Source: CAVVMA01 sp963788205 (GTDB lineage Bacteria > Desulfobacterota > Binatia > Binatales > Binataceae). Taken from it: DNA of 64,000 nucleotides. The notes beneath the pieces are model-generated. The model did no database searches. It was not told the origin of the DNA and was given only the letters and a program-made list of their open reading frames with translations. Numbering within the stretch: position 1 is the stretch's first letter; every line of letters starts with the position of its first letter. Both the position numbers and the translations under genes were made by a program. Location of the stretch: assembly GCA_963788205.1 (NCBI GenBank), contig CAWBGG010000008.1, positions 62,001 to 126,000 of the forward strand. Reading direction: 5' to 3'. Positions 18,631 to 27,175 of this stretch are shown here, one piece after another.

Positions 18631-19797
18631 TTAGACCGTCAGGATATGGATCGTGCATGCCGAGCCCAGGCCGATCACGTGCGCCTGTCCGGCCTTGGCG
18701 TTGGGCACGAGACGATCCTTGGCGCGATCGTCCTGGGTGAGATGCCACACGACTTCACAGATATTCGCGACGCCGGTGGCGCCCAGCGGATGGCCCTTGG
18801 AGAGCAGACCGCCCGACACGTTGACTGGAGCCTTGCCGCCAAGACCCGGATGCACGCCGCCGCCCTCGTCGATAAACTTGCCGGCTTCGCCGTCGCCGCA
18901 CAGGCCGAGGTTCTCGTAATGGACCAACTCCGCAGTCGCGAAACAGTCGTGCAGCTCGGTGAGCGCGATATCCTTGGGGCCGATTCCCGCCGTCTCATAG
19001 GCTTTCTTTGAAGCGCGCCGCGTCAGCGTGCTCACGTCGGGCAGGGTGAGATCGCGATCGGTCCACGGATCAGAGGTCAGCACCGAGGCCGCGACGCGCG
19101 CCCGCTTGCGCCCGCCGGCGAGCTGCTTGAGCTTGTCCTCGGAGACCAGGATTGCGGCCGCCGCGCCGTCGCCGGTCGGGCAGCACATATACAAGGTGTT
19201 GGGAAACGCGACCATCCGGGCGTTCATCACGTCTTCGAGCGTCACTTCGTTGCGATACTGCGAGAATGGATTCTTGGTCGCATGCTTGTGCGACTTGACC
19301 GAGATCTTGGCGAAGTGCTCGGGCTTGGTGCCGTACTTGCGCATGTGCTCGACACCGGCCTGGCCGAAAACCGCCGGCATCAGGCCTGAGCCAAGCTTGC
19401 CCTCGGTGCCGTAGGCGGGATCGGTGCCGCCGCCGCCTCCGCCGCCGAGCAGCCCCGCCTTGCCCATCTGCTCCACGCCGACCGCCATCGCGATGTCGTA
19501 CATCCCCGAAGCGATCGACATGTACGCCTCGCGAAACGCGGTCGATCCGGTCGCGCAGGCGTTGGAGACATTGATGACCGGGATTCCGGTCTGGCCGATC
19601 TGCTGGAGAATACGCTGACCGACCATCGCGTTGGACTGATACAGATTTCCGCAGGCGAAGAATTCGACATCTTTGATGGTGACGCCGGCATCCTTCAACG
19701 CGATTTCCGCCGCTTCGCCGCCCAGTTCCGGTACGCTCTTTTCAGGGTAGCGGCCGAACTTGAGCATCCCGGTTCCCAGAACATATACGTTTCTCAT
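18631..19797 (-). CDS. thiolase, SCP-x / lipid-transfer type
   Basis: A 388-residue thiolase-fold enzyme. The nucleophile Cys is in NACATGSTA (about residue 84), the late catalytic segments are ELHDCFATAE and SKGHPLGATG, and the C-terminus is VIGLGSACTIHIL. This is the SCP-x/non-canonical thiolase branch that often works with a DUF35 protein, as in steroid side-chain retro-aldol cleavage or beta-ketoacyl-CoA thiolysis. A seven-Gly run sits near residue 125. It is the second gene after the DUF35 gene, 66 bases apart, and is closed by a strong terminator. Confidence 0.9.
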   Translation of the reverse strand: MRNVYVLGTGMLKFGRYPEKSVPELGGEAAEIALKDAGVTIKDVEFFACGNLYQSNAMVGQRILQQIGQTGIPVINVSNACATGSTAFREAYMSIASGMYDIAMAVGVEQMGKAGLLGGGGGGGTDPAYGTEGKLGSGLMPAVFGQAGVEHMRKYGTKPEHFAKISVKSHKHATKNPFSQYRNEVTLEDVMNARMVAFPNTLYMCCPTGDGAAAAILVSEDKLKQLAGGRKRARVAASVLTSDPWTDRDLTLPDVSTLTRRASKKAYETAGIGPKDIALTELHDCFATAELVHYENLGLCGDGEAGKFIDEGGGVHPGLGGKAPVNVSGGLLSKGHPLGATGVANICEVVWHLTQDDRAKDRLVPNAKAGQAHVIGLGSACTIHILTV

Positions 19798-19863
19798 TTT
19801 TTAACTCCGGGCCGCGCTTCGCTTCCGGCCCATGGTCTCCAGTTGATTGTTTTCAGCGCCCCG

Positions 19864-20307
19864 CTAATTCTTGCTCGGGCGGAACGAAAAAGCCACCACG
19901 TCGTGCCCCTCGCGATCCTTCGCGACCACGCTGGTGACCATCTCGACCGGCATATCGAAGTACTTCTTGGACTCCTTCTGCAAGTCCAGCGGATCGACGT
20001 CGCTCAGATTGCTGCGGACGCTCACGCCCTCGGGCAGATCCACGATCGCCGTCGCATAGGGGGTCTTGATACCGGGGAAGGACTGATGCACGACCGAGAA
20101 GACGTAGACCTTGCCCTTGTTGGAGAGCTCGATCTGCTGAAACGGGCCGGTCGAGCCGCATTTGGAGCACGCGACCTTCCTGGCGTCGAGGAACACGGCC
20201 CCGCACGTGCACTTGGTGCCCACCAGATGCGGTTTGGGGGTCAGTTTGAGAAAAGACACTATCGGGCGCGGCCCCGAATCAGTCGCTGCCTGCGCTTGCT
20301 CAGCCAT
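19864..20307 (-). CDS. DUF35 OB-fold, zinc-ribbon acyl-CoA-associated protein
   Basis: A 147-residue protein. The rubredoxin-like zinc ribbon CTCGAVFLDARKVACSKCG leads into an OB fold (GKVYVFSVVHQSF ... TPYATAIVDL). DUF35 proteins partner thiolases and hydratases as acyl-CoA binding subunits, so this is probably a subunit or helper of the thiolase just downstream. The start at 20307 has GAAGGAG six bases upstream and is preferred to the distant 20475 codon. Confidence 0.88.
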   Translation of the reverse strand: MAEQAQAATDSGPRPIVSFLKLTPKPHLVGTKCTCGAVFLDARKVACSKCGSTGPFQQIELSNKGKVYVFSVVHQSFPGIKTPYATAIVDLPEGVSVRSNLSDVDPLDLQKESKKYFDMPVEMVTSVVAKDREGHDVVAFSFRPSKN

Positions 20308-20615
20308 TCGATACTCCTTCAGATGGATCCGGGCAGATCGATCCTGATCCCATATGCCCGATCCTGTATGGATGTCAGGCGGAGCGATACGCACTCCTGC
20401 CTGCTGCGGCGGAGTTTCCCACAGGTCGATCGGGGGGTCAACCCTGCGGAGTCCTCGCGAATCCGGTCGACGCACTAATGCAGCGTGCCGCTGAGACTGA
20501 TAGTGCCGCTCCCCGTTAGCGTGCTAGGTTCGGCTGCAACGTGACAGCCGGATTGCGCTCTGATATGGATCGAGTACGATTCGGACGCGGACCCTGCCGA
20601 AAAGGAGAATTTTTG
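20308..20615. other. divergent intergenic region, no gene
   Basis: A 308-base gap between the leftward DUF35-thiolase operon and a rightward secreted-protein gene. It must hold both promoters, but I cannot pick convincing -35/-10 pairs. The only clear elements are the two Shine-Dalgarno sequences at its edges. Confidence 0.5.
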
Positions 20616-21089
20616 ATGCGCGGGAAGACCATTCGGCTAGCGGCTGTGGTCGCTGCCGCACTCTGGATTGGACTTGCGACCGCGGGCGCCCGGAGCGTGG
20701 CGCGCGCCCAGGATGCCGACAGCGCCGACATCTCACCCGACAAAGCGAAGCCCAAGATCCCCGACTTGGCGGGAAACTGGACTGGCACTGAAGAAAACAC
20801 GACGACTGGCGAGACCCACACGCTCAGCGTCGTAATCGACCAGAACAAGGGGAACTTGCACGGAACCTGGGACATCGTAAGCGGGGATACCTACGATTTC
20901 ACCGGTACAGTCAACGCCAAGGATGCGGTGACTATGACCACCGTTCCCAAGCCCAAGCATCCAAGTTGCAAGATCAATGCAACCGGAGTCGTCTCGGATG
21001 ACGCCACGGAGATCGCGGGCAGTTTCAAGTTTTCGGCGCACTGCGACGGCGATTCGGGCCAGACCGGAACATTCCAGGTCACTTCGTAA
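20616..21089 (+). CDS. secreted lipocalin-like hypothetical protein
   Basis: A 157-residue protein with a clear Sec signal peptide (MRGKTIRLAAVVAAALWIGL ..., cleavage near ARAQ-DAD). The mature part is a repeated beta-strand pattern: IPDLAGNWTGTE, LHGTWDIVSGDTYDFTG, EIAGSFKFSAHC, TGTFQVTS. Gly-x-Trp strands of this sort occur in small extracytoplasmic beta-barrels. AAAGGAG before the ATG at 20616 fixes the start. Function unknown. Confidence 0.7.
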   Translation: MRGKTIRLAAVVAAALWIGLATAGARSVARAQDADSADISPDKAKPKIPDLAGNWTGTEENTTTGETHTLSVVIDQNKGNLHGTWDIVSGDTYDFTGTVNAKDAVTMTTVPKPKHPSCKINATGVVSDDATEIAGSFKFSAHCDGDSGQTGTFQVTS

Positions 21090-21205
21090 GCAATCCCGTC
21101 GCCGGGCTGTCCTTGTTCGGGCCGGGACGTAACAGGCCGGCGGTCTCGATCACCCGCGCCGCGCGGCTCCGCGCCGGGATTTCAGATCGCGCTATGGAGA
21201 TTCTT

Positions 21206-21251
21206 TGGAGCGGGGTGAACGGTTTCGAACCATCGACCTCGTGCTTGGCAA
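21206..21251 (-). repeat. tRNA-Gly 3'-half duplicate, probable attachment-site scar
   Basis: These 46 bases match the 3' half of the intact tRNA-Gly at 21758-21802 from the anticodon loop to the CCA, with two substitutions and one inserted G. There is no 5' half. Both copies face the same way and flank about 505 bases. This is the layout left when an integrative element enters a tRNA 3' end. Confidence 0.82.
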
Positions 21252-21453
21252 TTGAGGATAGCACGCAACGTCGTCACCGAATGGCTGAGCGGTCCTGACT
21301 TGTCAGATCGTAATGAAGGCGTTCAGCTTGGCGCGGACGATCTGGGCAACCTCGGCTGGCACGGCAACCCCGGCGTAGCGGATGCGCCGGGCAATCGTGT
21401 CGATACCACCGTGCCGGAATATGCTGGGAATATTTTCGGTTGGTGAGGACACA

Positions 21454-21714
21454 ATGCGCGAGGTCACAGTGGTGAAATGGGGAAAGAACGTCGCTATCCG
21501 ATTGCCGGATGAGATTGCGAAGGCCGCCGGGCTCAGCGACGGCGAACGCGTCGAAATTGACACGCACGGCGGGGAGATCGTAATCCGGCGCGCGGTCCCT
21601 CATTTCACGCTGGCAGAGTTGTTCGCGGGCAAGAGCGCGAAGCATTGGCGGGCGGCCTATGCCAAAGCCTTCGACTGGGGGCCGGATGTGCGCCGTGAGG
21701 CGGTCGAAAAATGA
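21454..21714 (+). CDS. MazE/AbrB-type antitoxin, orphan
   Basis: An 86-residue protein with the swapped-hairpin AbrB fold: VVKWGKNVAIRLPDEIAKAA, then LSDGERVEIDTHGGEIVIRR, then a C-terminal extension that would wrap a MazF toxin. The ATG at 21454 starts at the conserved strand. A second ATG (21711) overlaps its stop as ATGA, exactly where a mazF would begin, but that frame reaches the tRNA-Gly 3' end after 47 bases. The toxin gene therefore looks lost at the right edge of the islet. Confidence 0.82.
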   Translation: MREVTVVKWGKNVAIRLPDEIAKAAGLSDGERVEIDTHGGEIVIRRAVPHFTLAELFAGKSAKHWRAAYAKAFDWGPDVRREAVEK

Positions 21715-21757
21715 CGCCCGCGATCCTACGCCGGTCTCGATCTGAATCGGCATTCCA

Positions 21758-21833
21758 TGGAGCGGGTGAACGGTTTCGAACCGTCAACCTCGTGCTTGGC
21801 AAGCACGCGCTCTACCAACTGAGCTACACCCGC
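21758..21833 (-). tRNA. tRNA-Gly(GCC)
   Basis: A 76-base type I tRNA with acceptor GCGGGTG/CACCCGC, anticodon loop TTGCCAA (GCC), T loop TTCGAAA, discriminator T and an encoded CCA. The 3' end abuts the orphan-antitoxin islet. The duplicate 3' half is at 21206-21251. Confidence 0.96.
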
Positions 21834-21892
21834 TCTCCAGCCGCGGGACGCGGCAGCCGAATCAGATCGTTTATCGATCGAAGCAGGGAGTG

Positions 21893-22480
21893 TCAAACGG
21901 CGGCGCGGCGGGCCGGCTTCGCCGCCGGCGCGGGCGTCAGCGCGCGCACCGTCCTGACGAAATAGTCGGCACCCGACCATACGCTCACCACCATCGCGAT
22001 CCACAGCACGAACATCCCGCCTGCAAAAAAATCGATATGCAGGTACGTATAATGGATCAGCAGTCCATGAATCGCGATCGATTGAAGGGCCAGCTTGTAC
22101 TTGCCGAGCTCCTCGGCCGGGATGATCATCCCTTCCGCAGCCGCGATGGCGCGCAGCCCTGTCACCAGAATCTCGCGCGTCACCAGCACGACCACCATCC
22201 AGGCCGGCACCTTCGGCAGGCGCGGAATTCCGGCCAGCATGATCAGCGCGGCCATCACCACCAGCTTGTCGGCCAGCGGGTCCATGAACTTGCCGAGCGT
22301 GGTACCGGAGTTGTAGCTGCGCGCGATCGCGCCGTCGAGATAGTCGCTGATCGAGGCGAGGAAGAAAACGCCCGCCGCGATCGCCGACGGCAGCGGCCCC
22401 GTGTACATGAGCAGAATCATCAGAATCGGAGCCATCCCGATTCTGAACAGGGTCAGTATATTTGGAGTGGTTAAAGCCAC
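21893..22480 (-). CDS. pgsA: CDP-diacylglycerol--glycerol-3-phosphate 3-phosphatidyltransferase
   Basis: Makes phosphatidylglycerol phosphate at the inner membrane. The 195 residues hold the CDP-alcohol phosphotransferase signature D-x2-DG-x2-AR-x8-G-x3-D-x3-D, read here as DYLDGAIAR ... GKFMDPLADK, and several membrane helices. The start is probably the GTG at 22480 (V-A-L-T-T-P-N-I-L), because the family begins with a similar short strand. It is followed by tRNA-Gly on the same strand and is divergent from nadB. Confidence 0.92.
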   Translation of the reverse strand: MALTTPNILTLFRIGMAPILMILLMYTGPLPSAIAAGVFFLASISDYLDGAIARSYNSGTTLGKFMDPLADKLVVMAALIMLAGIPRLPKVPAWMVVVLVTREILVTGLRAIAAAEGMIIPAEELGKYKLALQSIAIHGLLIHYTYLHIDFFAGGMFVLWIAMVVSVWSGADYFVRTVRALTPAPAAKPARRAAV

Positions 22481-22708
22481 GGCCAAGATCTCATGCCGTC
22501 GATGCAGCGCGCAATTTTGAGAATAAGGCAATTGCAGGATTGGGGCAATCAATCGCGATCCGAGCGCGCCGGCACAGGGCTCGCTTGACTCTGCGCGCGA
22601 CCGTCACGTAGCGTTCAACCACGCGCGACACGCGGTCCGGCCGCGCCCTCGAAGCGACGCCATGTGCTCCAAATTCTCCCTCATTGGCCGCAAAGCGCGT
22701 CATCGGCG

Positions 22709-24310
22709 ATGAATCACCGGCCCGGATCCTCCAGCGACTACCTGGTTATCGGCGGCGGCATCGCGGGATTGATCTTTGCGATCGAGGCCGCGGAGACCGG
22801 CACCGTGACCGTTCTCACCAAGGCCGCCAGCGACGAGGCCAACACCGCTTACGCGCAGGGCGGAATCGCCAGCGTATGGAGCGTGGACGATTCCTTCGAG
22901 TCGCATATCGAGGACACGATTCGCGCCGGCGCCGGGTTATGCCATCGCGACGCCGTCGAGACGATCATCCGCGGCGGTCCCGACGCGGTGCGCGAGCTGA
23001 TTCAGCTCGGCACGCGCTTCACCCGCATCGAAGAAGGCCGCGAGGACGAATACGATCTCGGGCGCGAGGGCGGCCACAGCCATCGCCGCGTGCTGCACGC
23101 GCAGGACCTGACCGGACGCGAGATCATGCGCGCGCTCGGCGAGGCAGTGCGCGCCCGGCACAATATCGCGGTAATCGAAAACCAGGTCGCCGTGGATTTG
23201 CTGGTCGAGCGCGGCGGCACCGGCGTTCCGGCCTGTTGGGGCGCTTACGCGCTCGATCGCAACACGCACGAGGTCAGGAAATTCGTCGCGCCCGCCACGA
23301 TGCTCGCGACCGGCGGCGCCGGCAAGGTTTACCTGTACACCACCAATCCCGACATCGCCTCGGGCGACGGCGTCGCGATGGCCTACCGGGCCGGCGCTCC
23401 GATCGCGAATCTGGAGTTCATCCAATTCCATCCGACTTGCCTGTACCATCCGGCGGCCAAGTCGTTTCTGATCTCCGAGGCGCTGCGCGGCGAGGGCGCG
23501 ATTCTGCGCTTGCCCGACGGCACGCCGTTCATGAAGAAGTATCACGCCGACGCCGAGCTCGCGCCGCGCGACGTGGTCGCGCGGGCGATCGACTCCGAGA
23601 TGAAGCGTCACGGCCTCGACTTCGTATGCCTAGATCTGACGCATCGCGAAGCCGGCTTCATCCGCTCGCGCTTTCCGAATATCCATGCGCGATGCCTGAG
23701 CTTCGGCATCGACATCACGCGCCAGCCGATTCCGGTGGTGCCGGCGGCGCATTACATGTGCGGCGGCGTGATGACCGACCTCGAAGCGCGCACGCCGATC
23801 GCGCAGCTATACGCAGCGGGCGAAGCCGCGATGACCGGTCTGCACGGCGCGAATCGGCTCGCCTCGAACTCGCTGCTCGAGGCCGCCGTGATGGGCCGCC
23901 GCGCCGCCGCCGCCGCGCGCCAGGCCGGCGCCTCGCGCGATCGACCGCCGCCGGAGTTCCCCGAATGGGACCCCGGACGCGCCATCCGCAGCGAGGAGCG
24001 CGTGCTGATCACGCAGAGCTGGGACGAGATTCGCCGCCTGATGTGGAACTACGTCGGCATCGTGCGGACCGATCGCCGGATGGAGCGTGCGCTGCGCCGC
24101 ATCGAGCTGCTCAAGGAAGAGATTCACAGTTACTACTGGGATCACCTGATCGATTCGGATCTGATCGAGCTGCGCAACCTGGTGACGGTGGCCGAGCTGG
24201 TGGTGCGATCGGCGGCCTCGCGCAAGGAGTCGCGCGGCCTGCATTACAACCTCGACTATCGCGATCGCGACGATCGCAACTGGCTGCACGATACGGTGAT
24301 CAGAAAGTGA
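22709..24310 (+). CDS. nadB: L-aspartate oxidase
   Basis: An FAD enzyme that oxidises aspartate to iminoaspartate, the first step of quinolinate and NAD synthesis. It is about 533 residues from ATG 22709. The FAD loop is VIGGGIAGL, then NTAYAQGGIA, the active-site region GREGGHSHRRVLHAQDLTG, LEFIQFHPTCLY, PAAHYMCGGV and ASNSLLEAAVMG. No nadA is adjacent; nadC lies 18 kb away, in the valS block. Confidence 0.95.
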   Translation: MNHRPGSSSDYLVIGGGIAGLIFAIEAAETGTVTVLTKAASDEANTAYAQGGIASVWSVDDSFESHIEDTIRAGAGLCHRDAVETIIRGGPDAVRELIQLGTRFTRIEEGREDEYDLGREGGHSHRRVLHAQDLTGREIMRALGEAVRARHNIAVIENQVAVDLLVERGGTGVPACWGAYALDRNTHEVRKFVAPATMLATGGAGKVYLYTTNPDIASGDGVAMAYRAGAPIANLEFIQFHPTCLYHPAAKSFLISEALRGEGAILRLPDGTPFMKKYHADAELAPRDVVARAIDSEMKRHGLDFVCLDLTHREAGFIRSRFPNIHARCLSFGIDITRQPIPVVPAAHYMCGGVMTDLEARTPIAQLYAAGEAAMTGLHGANRLASNSLLEAAVMGRRAAAAARQAGASRDRPPPEFPEWDPGRAIRSEERVLITQSWDEIRRLMWNYVGIVRTDRRMERALRRIELLKEEIHSYYWDHLIDSDLIELRNLVTVAELVVRSAASRKESRGLHYNLDYRDRDDRNWLHDTVIRK

Positions 24311-24314
24311 GATC

Positions 24315-24395
24315 GGCCGGCAGGGTCGCCCCCGGCGCGTGCGCCGGCCCCACTTCAGATCTTCTTTCCGAAGTAGGACCGGCGTCTCGCCGGTC
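24315..24395. repeat. REP-like palindromic repeat
   Basis: GC-rich inverted arms (GCCGGCAGGG ... CCGGCGTCTCGCCGG) surround CCCCACTTCAGATCTTCTTTCCGAAGTAGGACC. The central ACTTC/GAAGT pairing and the flanks match the repeat at 3111-3182 and parts of 40152-40437. It sits between nadB and the RNase P RNA gene, where both transcripts converge. Confidence 0.7.
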
Positions 24396-24404
24396 ATTTG
24401 TTGA

Positions 24405-24747
24405 TGCCGGAGTGAACCTGTAAGCCGGGTTCTGTGCCCTTTTTGGGGCGGCGATCATTCATCTGGGCCCGCGATTGCTCGCGGGCTCGAGCGACCATAC
24501 CCGAGGGGTTATGAGCGGGCCGCTCTCCCTCCTATTTGGTCTTGCTCCGGGTGGGGTTTGGCATGCGCGCGCGATCACTCGCGCGCCGGTGGGCTCTTAC
24601 TCCACCATTTCACCCTTACCGTTGCCGGCGGTCTGTTTTCTGTGCCACTTTCCGCGAATCACTTCGCGCCGTCGTTAGCGGCCACCCTGCCCTGTGGAGC
24701 CCGGACTTTCCTCCCCGTAAGGGGCGATCGCCCGGTTCACTCCGGCA
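24405..24747 (-). ncRNA. rnpB: RNase P RNA, class A
   Basis: The catalytic RNA of RNase P, which trims tRNA 5' ends. Read on the minus strand, the ends form a perfect 14-bp P1 helix (TGCCGGAGTGAACC with its complement). GAGGAAAGTCCGGGCTCC (P4 5' strand region) is near the 5' end and ACAGAACCCGGCTTACAGG near the 3' end. The internal GGTAAGGGTGAAATGGTG stretch is also typical. Length is about 343 bases. The exact ends are set from P1 and may be off by a few bases. Confidence 0.96.
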
Positions 24748-24856
24748 CGGATGATTGTAGCACTCCGCCGCCCCGTTGACGCGAGCGGCCCACGATTCCG
24801 CCGCATCTATGGCGCCGCCCTCTCGACGGCTGCTACGGCGTTGGAGTTGGCGTCGG

Positions 24857-26972
24857 CCTTAGCTGATAGGCGACCAAAGCGGCGGCGCCGGCTGCGTTCC
24901 CGGAGATCGTCCGTGACACGTCGTAGCTGCCGGCCGTGGTCAACAGTTGATGCCCCTGGTCGCCGAGCAGGTCGACCGCGTCGCGCGGCCCGTCATCCAC
25001 GATCGTGCCGGCGCTGTCTATCAACGCTCCGTTCCAAGTCCCGCTCACCGTATAGGCTCCCAGAGCGGCAATCAGTACGTCCAGCCCGTGGCTCGTTGCG
25101 GATGCTCCCGTGCTGAAGTTGGCGTTGAGCGCCGGGACCGGGGTGATCGTTCCCGACGCCAGGTTATCGATCGTCGCCGTTCCGTAGGGAACGTCGTAAG
25201 CTGTTCCCGAGGCCGCGTTGGCGTTCGCCAGCGTCACCGTGATGGTGCATGAGCCGGTCGTGTTCGAGGTGGCATGGAAGACCGTGCCGCTGCCCCATCC
25301 CGACGAGTTCCCAACCGCATCCTCTGTCCACGCAGCCGCACAGCCGCTCACGCCCGCGACCGTCGTGTTCCCGCTGAGCGTGCCGGACTCCGAGATCGCG
25401 ACGTAAAGCAGGTCGCCGCTGGTCATCGTGAGGTTGCCCGTGAGGGTCGTGCCGCCGCTGATCGGTCCGAGCGCCGCGCAGTGCGCGACCGGATAGCCGC
25501 CGGCGTCAGGGTTGCACGTGCCCGGCAGCGGAGTCGCAGTTGGCGTCGGGGTTGGCGCCGAGGTCGGCCCTGGCGTCGCCCCTAACGGATTCAACTGGTA
25601 CGCGACGAAAGCGGCGCCGCCGGCTGCGTTCCCGGAGATCGTCCGCGACACGTTGTAGCTGCCAGTTGTGGTCAACTCTTGATGCCCCTGGTCGCCGAGC
25701 AGGTCCGCGCCGTTGCGCGGCCCGTCATCCAGGATCGTGCCGGCGCTGTCTATCAACGCCCCGTTCCAGCTCCCGGTCACGGTATAGGCTCCGAGCGCAG
25801 CAATCAGCACGTCCAGCCCGTGGCTCGTTGCGGCGATCCCCGTGCTGAAGTTGGCGTTGAGCGCCGGGACCGGGATGATCGTTCCCGTTGCCAGGTTATC
25901 GATCGTCGCCGTTCCATAAGGAACATCGTAAGCCGTTCCCGAAGCCGCGTTGGGGCCCGCCAGCATCACCGTGATGGTGCACGCACCGGTCGTGTTCGAG
26001 GTGGCGTGGAAGACCGTGCCGCTGCCCCAACCCGACGAGTTCCCAACCGCATCCTGTGTCCACGCAGCCGCACAGCCGCTCACGTCCGCGACCGTCGTGT
26101 TCCCGCTGATAGTGCCGGATTCCGAGATGGCGACGTAGAGCAGATCGCCGGTGGTCATCGTGAGGCTGTTCGTCAGCGTCGTGCCGCTGCTGATGGGTCC
26201 GAGCGCCGCGCAGTGCGCGACCGGATAGCCGCCTGCGTCAGGGTTGCACGTGCCCGGCAGCGGCGTCGGGGTTGGCGTTGAGGTCGGCCCTGGCGTCAAC
26301 CCTAACGGGTTCAACTGGTACGCGACGAAAGCGGCGCCACCGGCTGCGTTCCCGGAGATCGTCCGCGACACGTCGTAGCTGCCAGTTGTGGTCAACTCTT
26401 GATGTCCTTGGTCGCCGAGCAGGTCGGCGCCGTTGCGCGGCCCGTCATCCAGGATCGTGCCGGCGCTGTCTATCAACGCCCCGTTCCAGCTCCCGCTCAC
26501 CGTATAGGCTCCCAGAGCGGCAATCAGCACGTCCAGCCCGTGAGTCGTTGCGGCTGCTCCCGTGCTGAAGTTGGCGTTGAGCGCCGGGACAGGGGTGATC
26601 GTTCCCGTTGCCAGGTTATCGATCGTCGCCGTTCCATAGGGAACGTCGTAAGCTGTTCCCGAAGCCGCGTTGGGGCTCGCCAGCGTCACGGTGATGGTGC
26701 ACGAACCGGTCGTGTTCGAAGTAGCGTGGAAGACCGTGCCGCTGCCCCATCCGGACGAGTTCCCAACCGCATCCTGTGTCCACGCAGCCGCACAGCCGCT
26801 CACACCCGCGACCGTGGTGTTCTCGCTCAGAGTGCCAGACTCCGAGATGGCGACGTAGAGAAGGTCGCCGCTGGTCATCGTGAGGTTGCCCGTCAGCGTC
26901 GTGCCGCTGCTGATCGGTCCGAGCGCCGCGCAGTGCGCGACCGGATAGCCGCCGGCGTCAGGGTTGCACGCG
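24857..26972 (-). repeat. three tandem ~0.72-kb coding repeats
   Basis: The landmark GTTGCACG recurs at 25511, 26243 and 26963, giving periods of 732 and 720 bases. Each unit encodes C-x-P-D-A-G-G-Y-P-V-A-H-C, GDLLYVAISESGT, GWGSGTVFHATSN, SGTAYDVPYGTATIDNL, LDVLIAALGAYTV, DLLGDQGHQ and ISGNAAGGAAFVAYQL, then a short TP linker. The copies are nearly identical in DNA, so they duplicated recently or are being homogenised. Confidence 0.9.
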
Positions 26973-26989
26973 CCCGGCACGGGGCTGGG

Positions 26990-27175
26990 AGTTGCCGTCG
27001 GCGCTAGAGTCGGAGCTGGTGTCGGCGTAGCGGTCGGTGTAGGCGTTGGCGTTCGCGTCGGCGTCGGAGTGGCCGTCCGAGTTGGACTCGGCGTCGCAGT
27101 CGGCGATGGTGTCGGCGACACCTTGGGGGTCGGAGTTGGCGTCGGCGTAGGGGTTCCTGTGGGCGTTGGGTTAGC
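26990..27175 (-). repeat. (TP)n linker microsatellite between protease and modules
   Basis: Degenerate GGCGTCGGNGTN hexamers (plus-strand view) encode alternating Thr-Pro with a few Ala, Ser and Arg. This is an extended, probably glycosylated spacer joining the S53 domain to the first repeat module. Confidence 0.85.

Noticed and set aside
21303..21563. Minus-strand frame opposite the orphan antitoxin as a possible toxin gene
   Set aside because: Most of it is antisense to the antitoxin. Only the last part lies in free DNA and no toxin motif is visible.
22684..24423. Long Arg-rich open frame over nadB
   Set aside because: It is the out-of-frame shadow of nadB in GC-rich DNA, with no ribosome site and low-complexity composition.
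24947..27007. Plus-strand open frames opposite the sedolisin modules
   Set aside because: They recur only because the modules repeat. They are Arg-rich antisense shadows without starts or ribosome sites.
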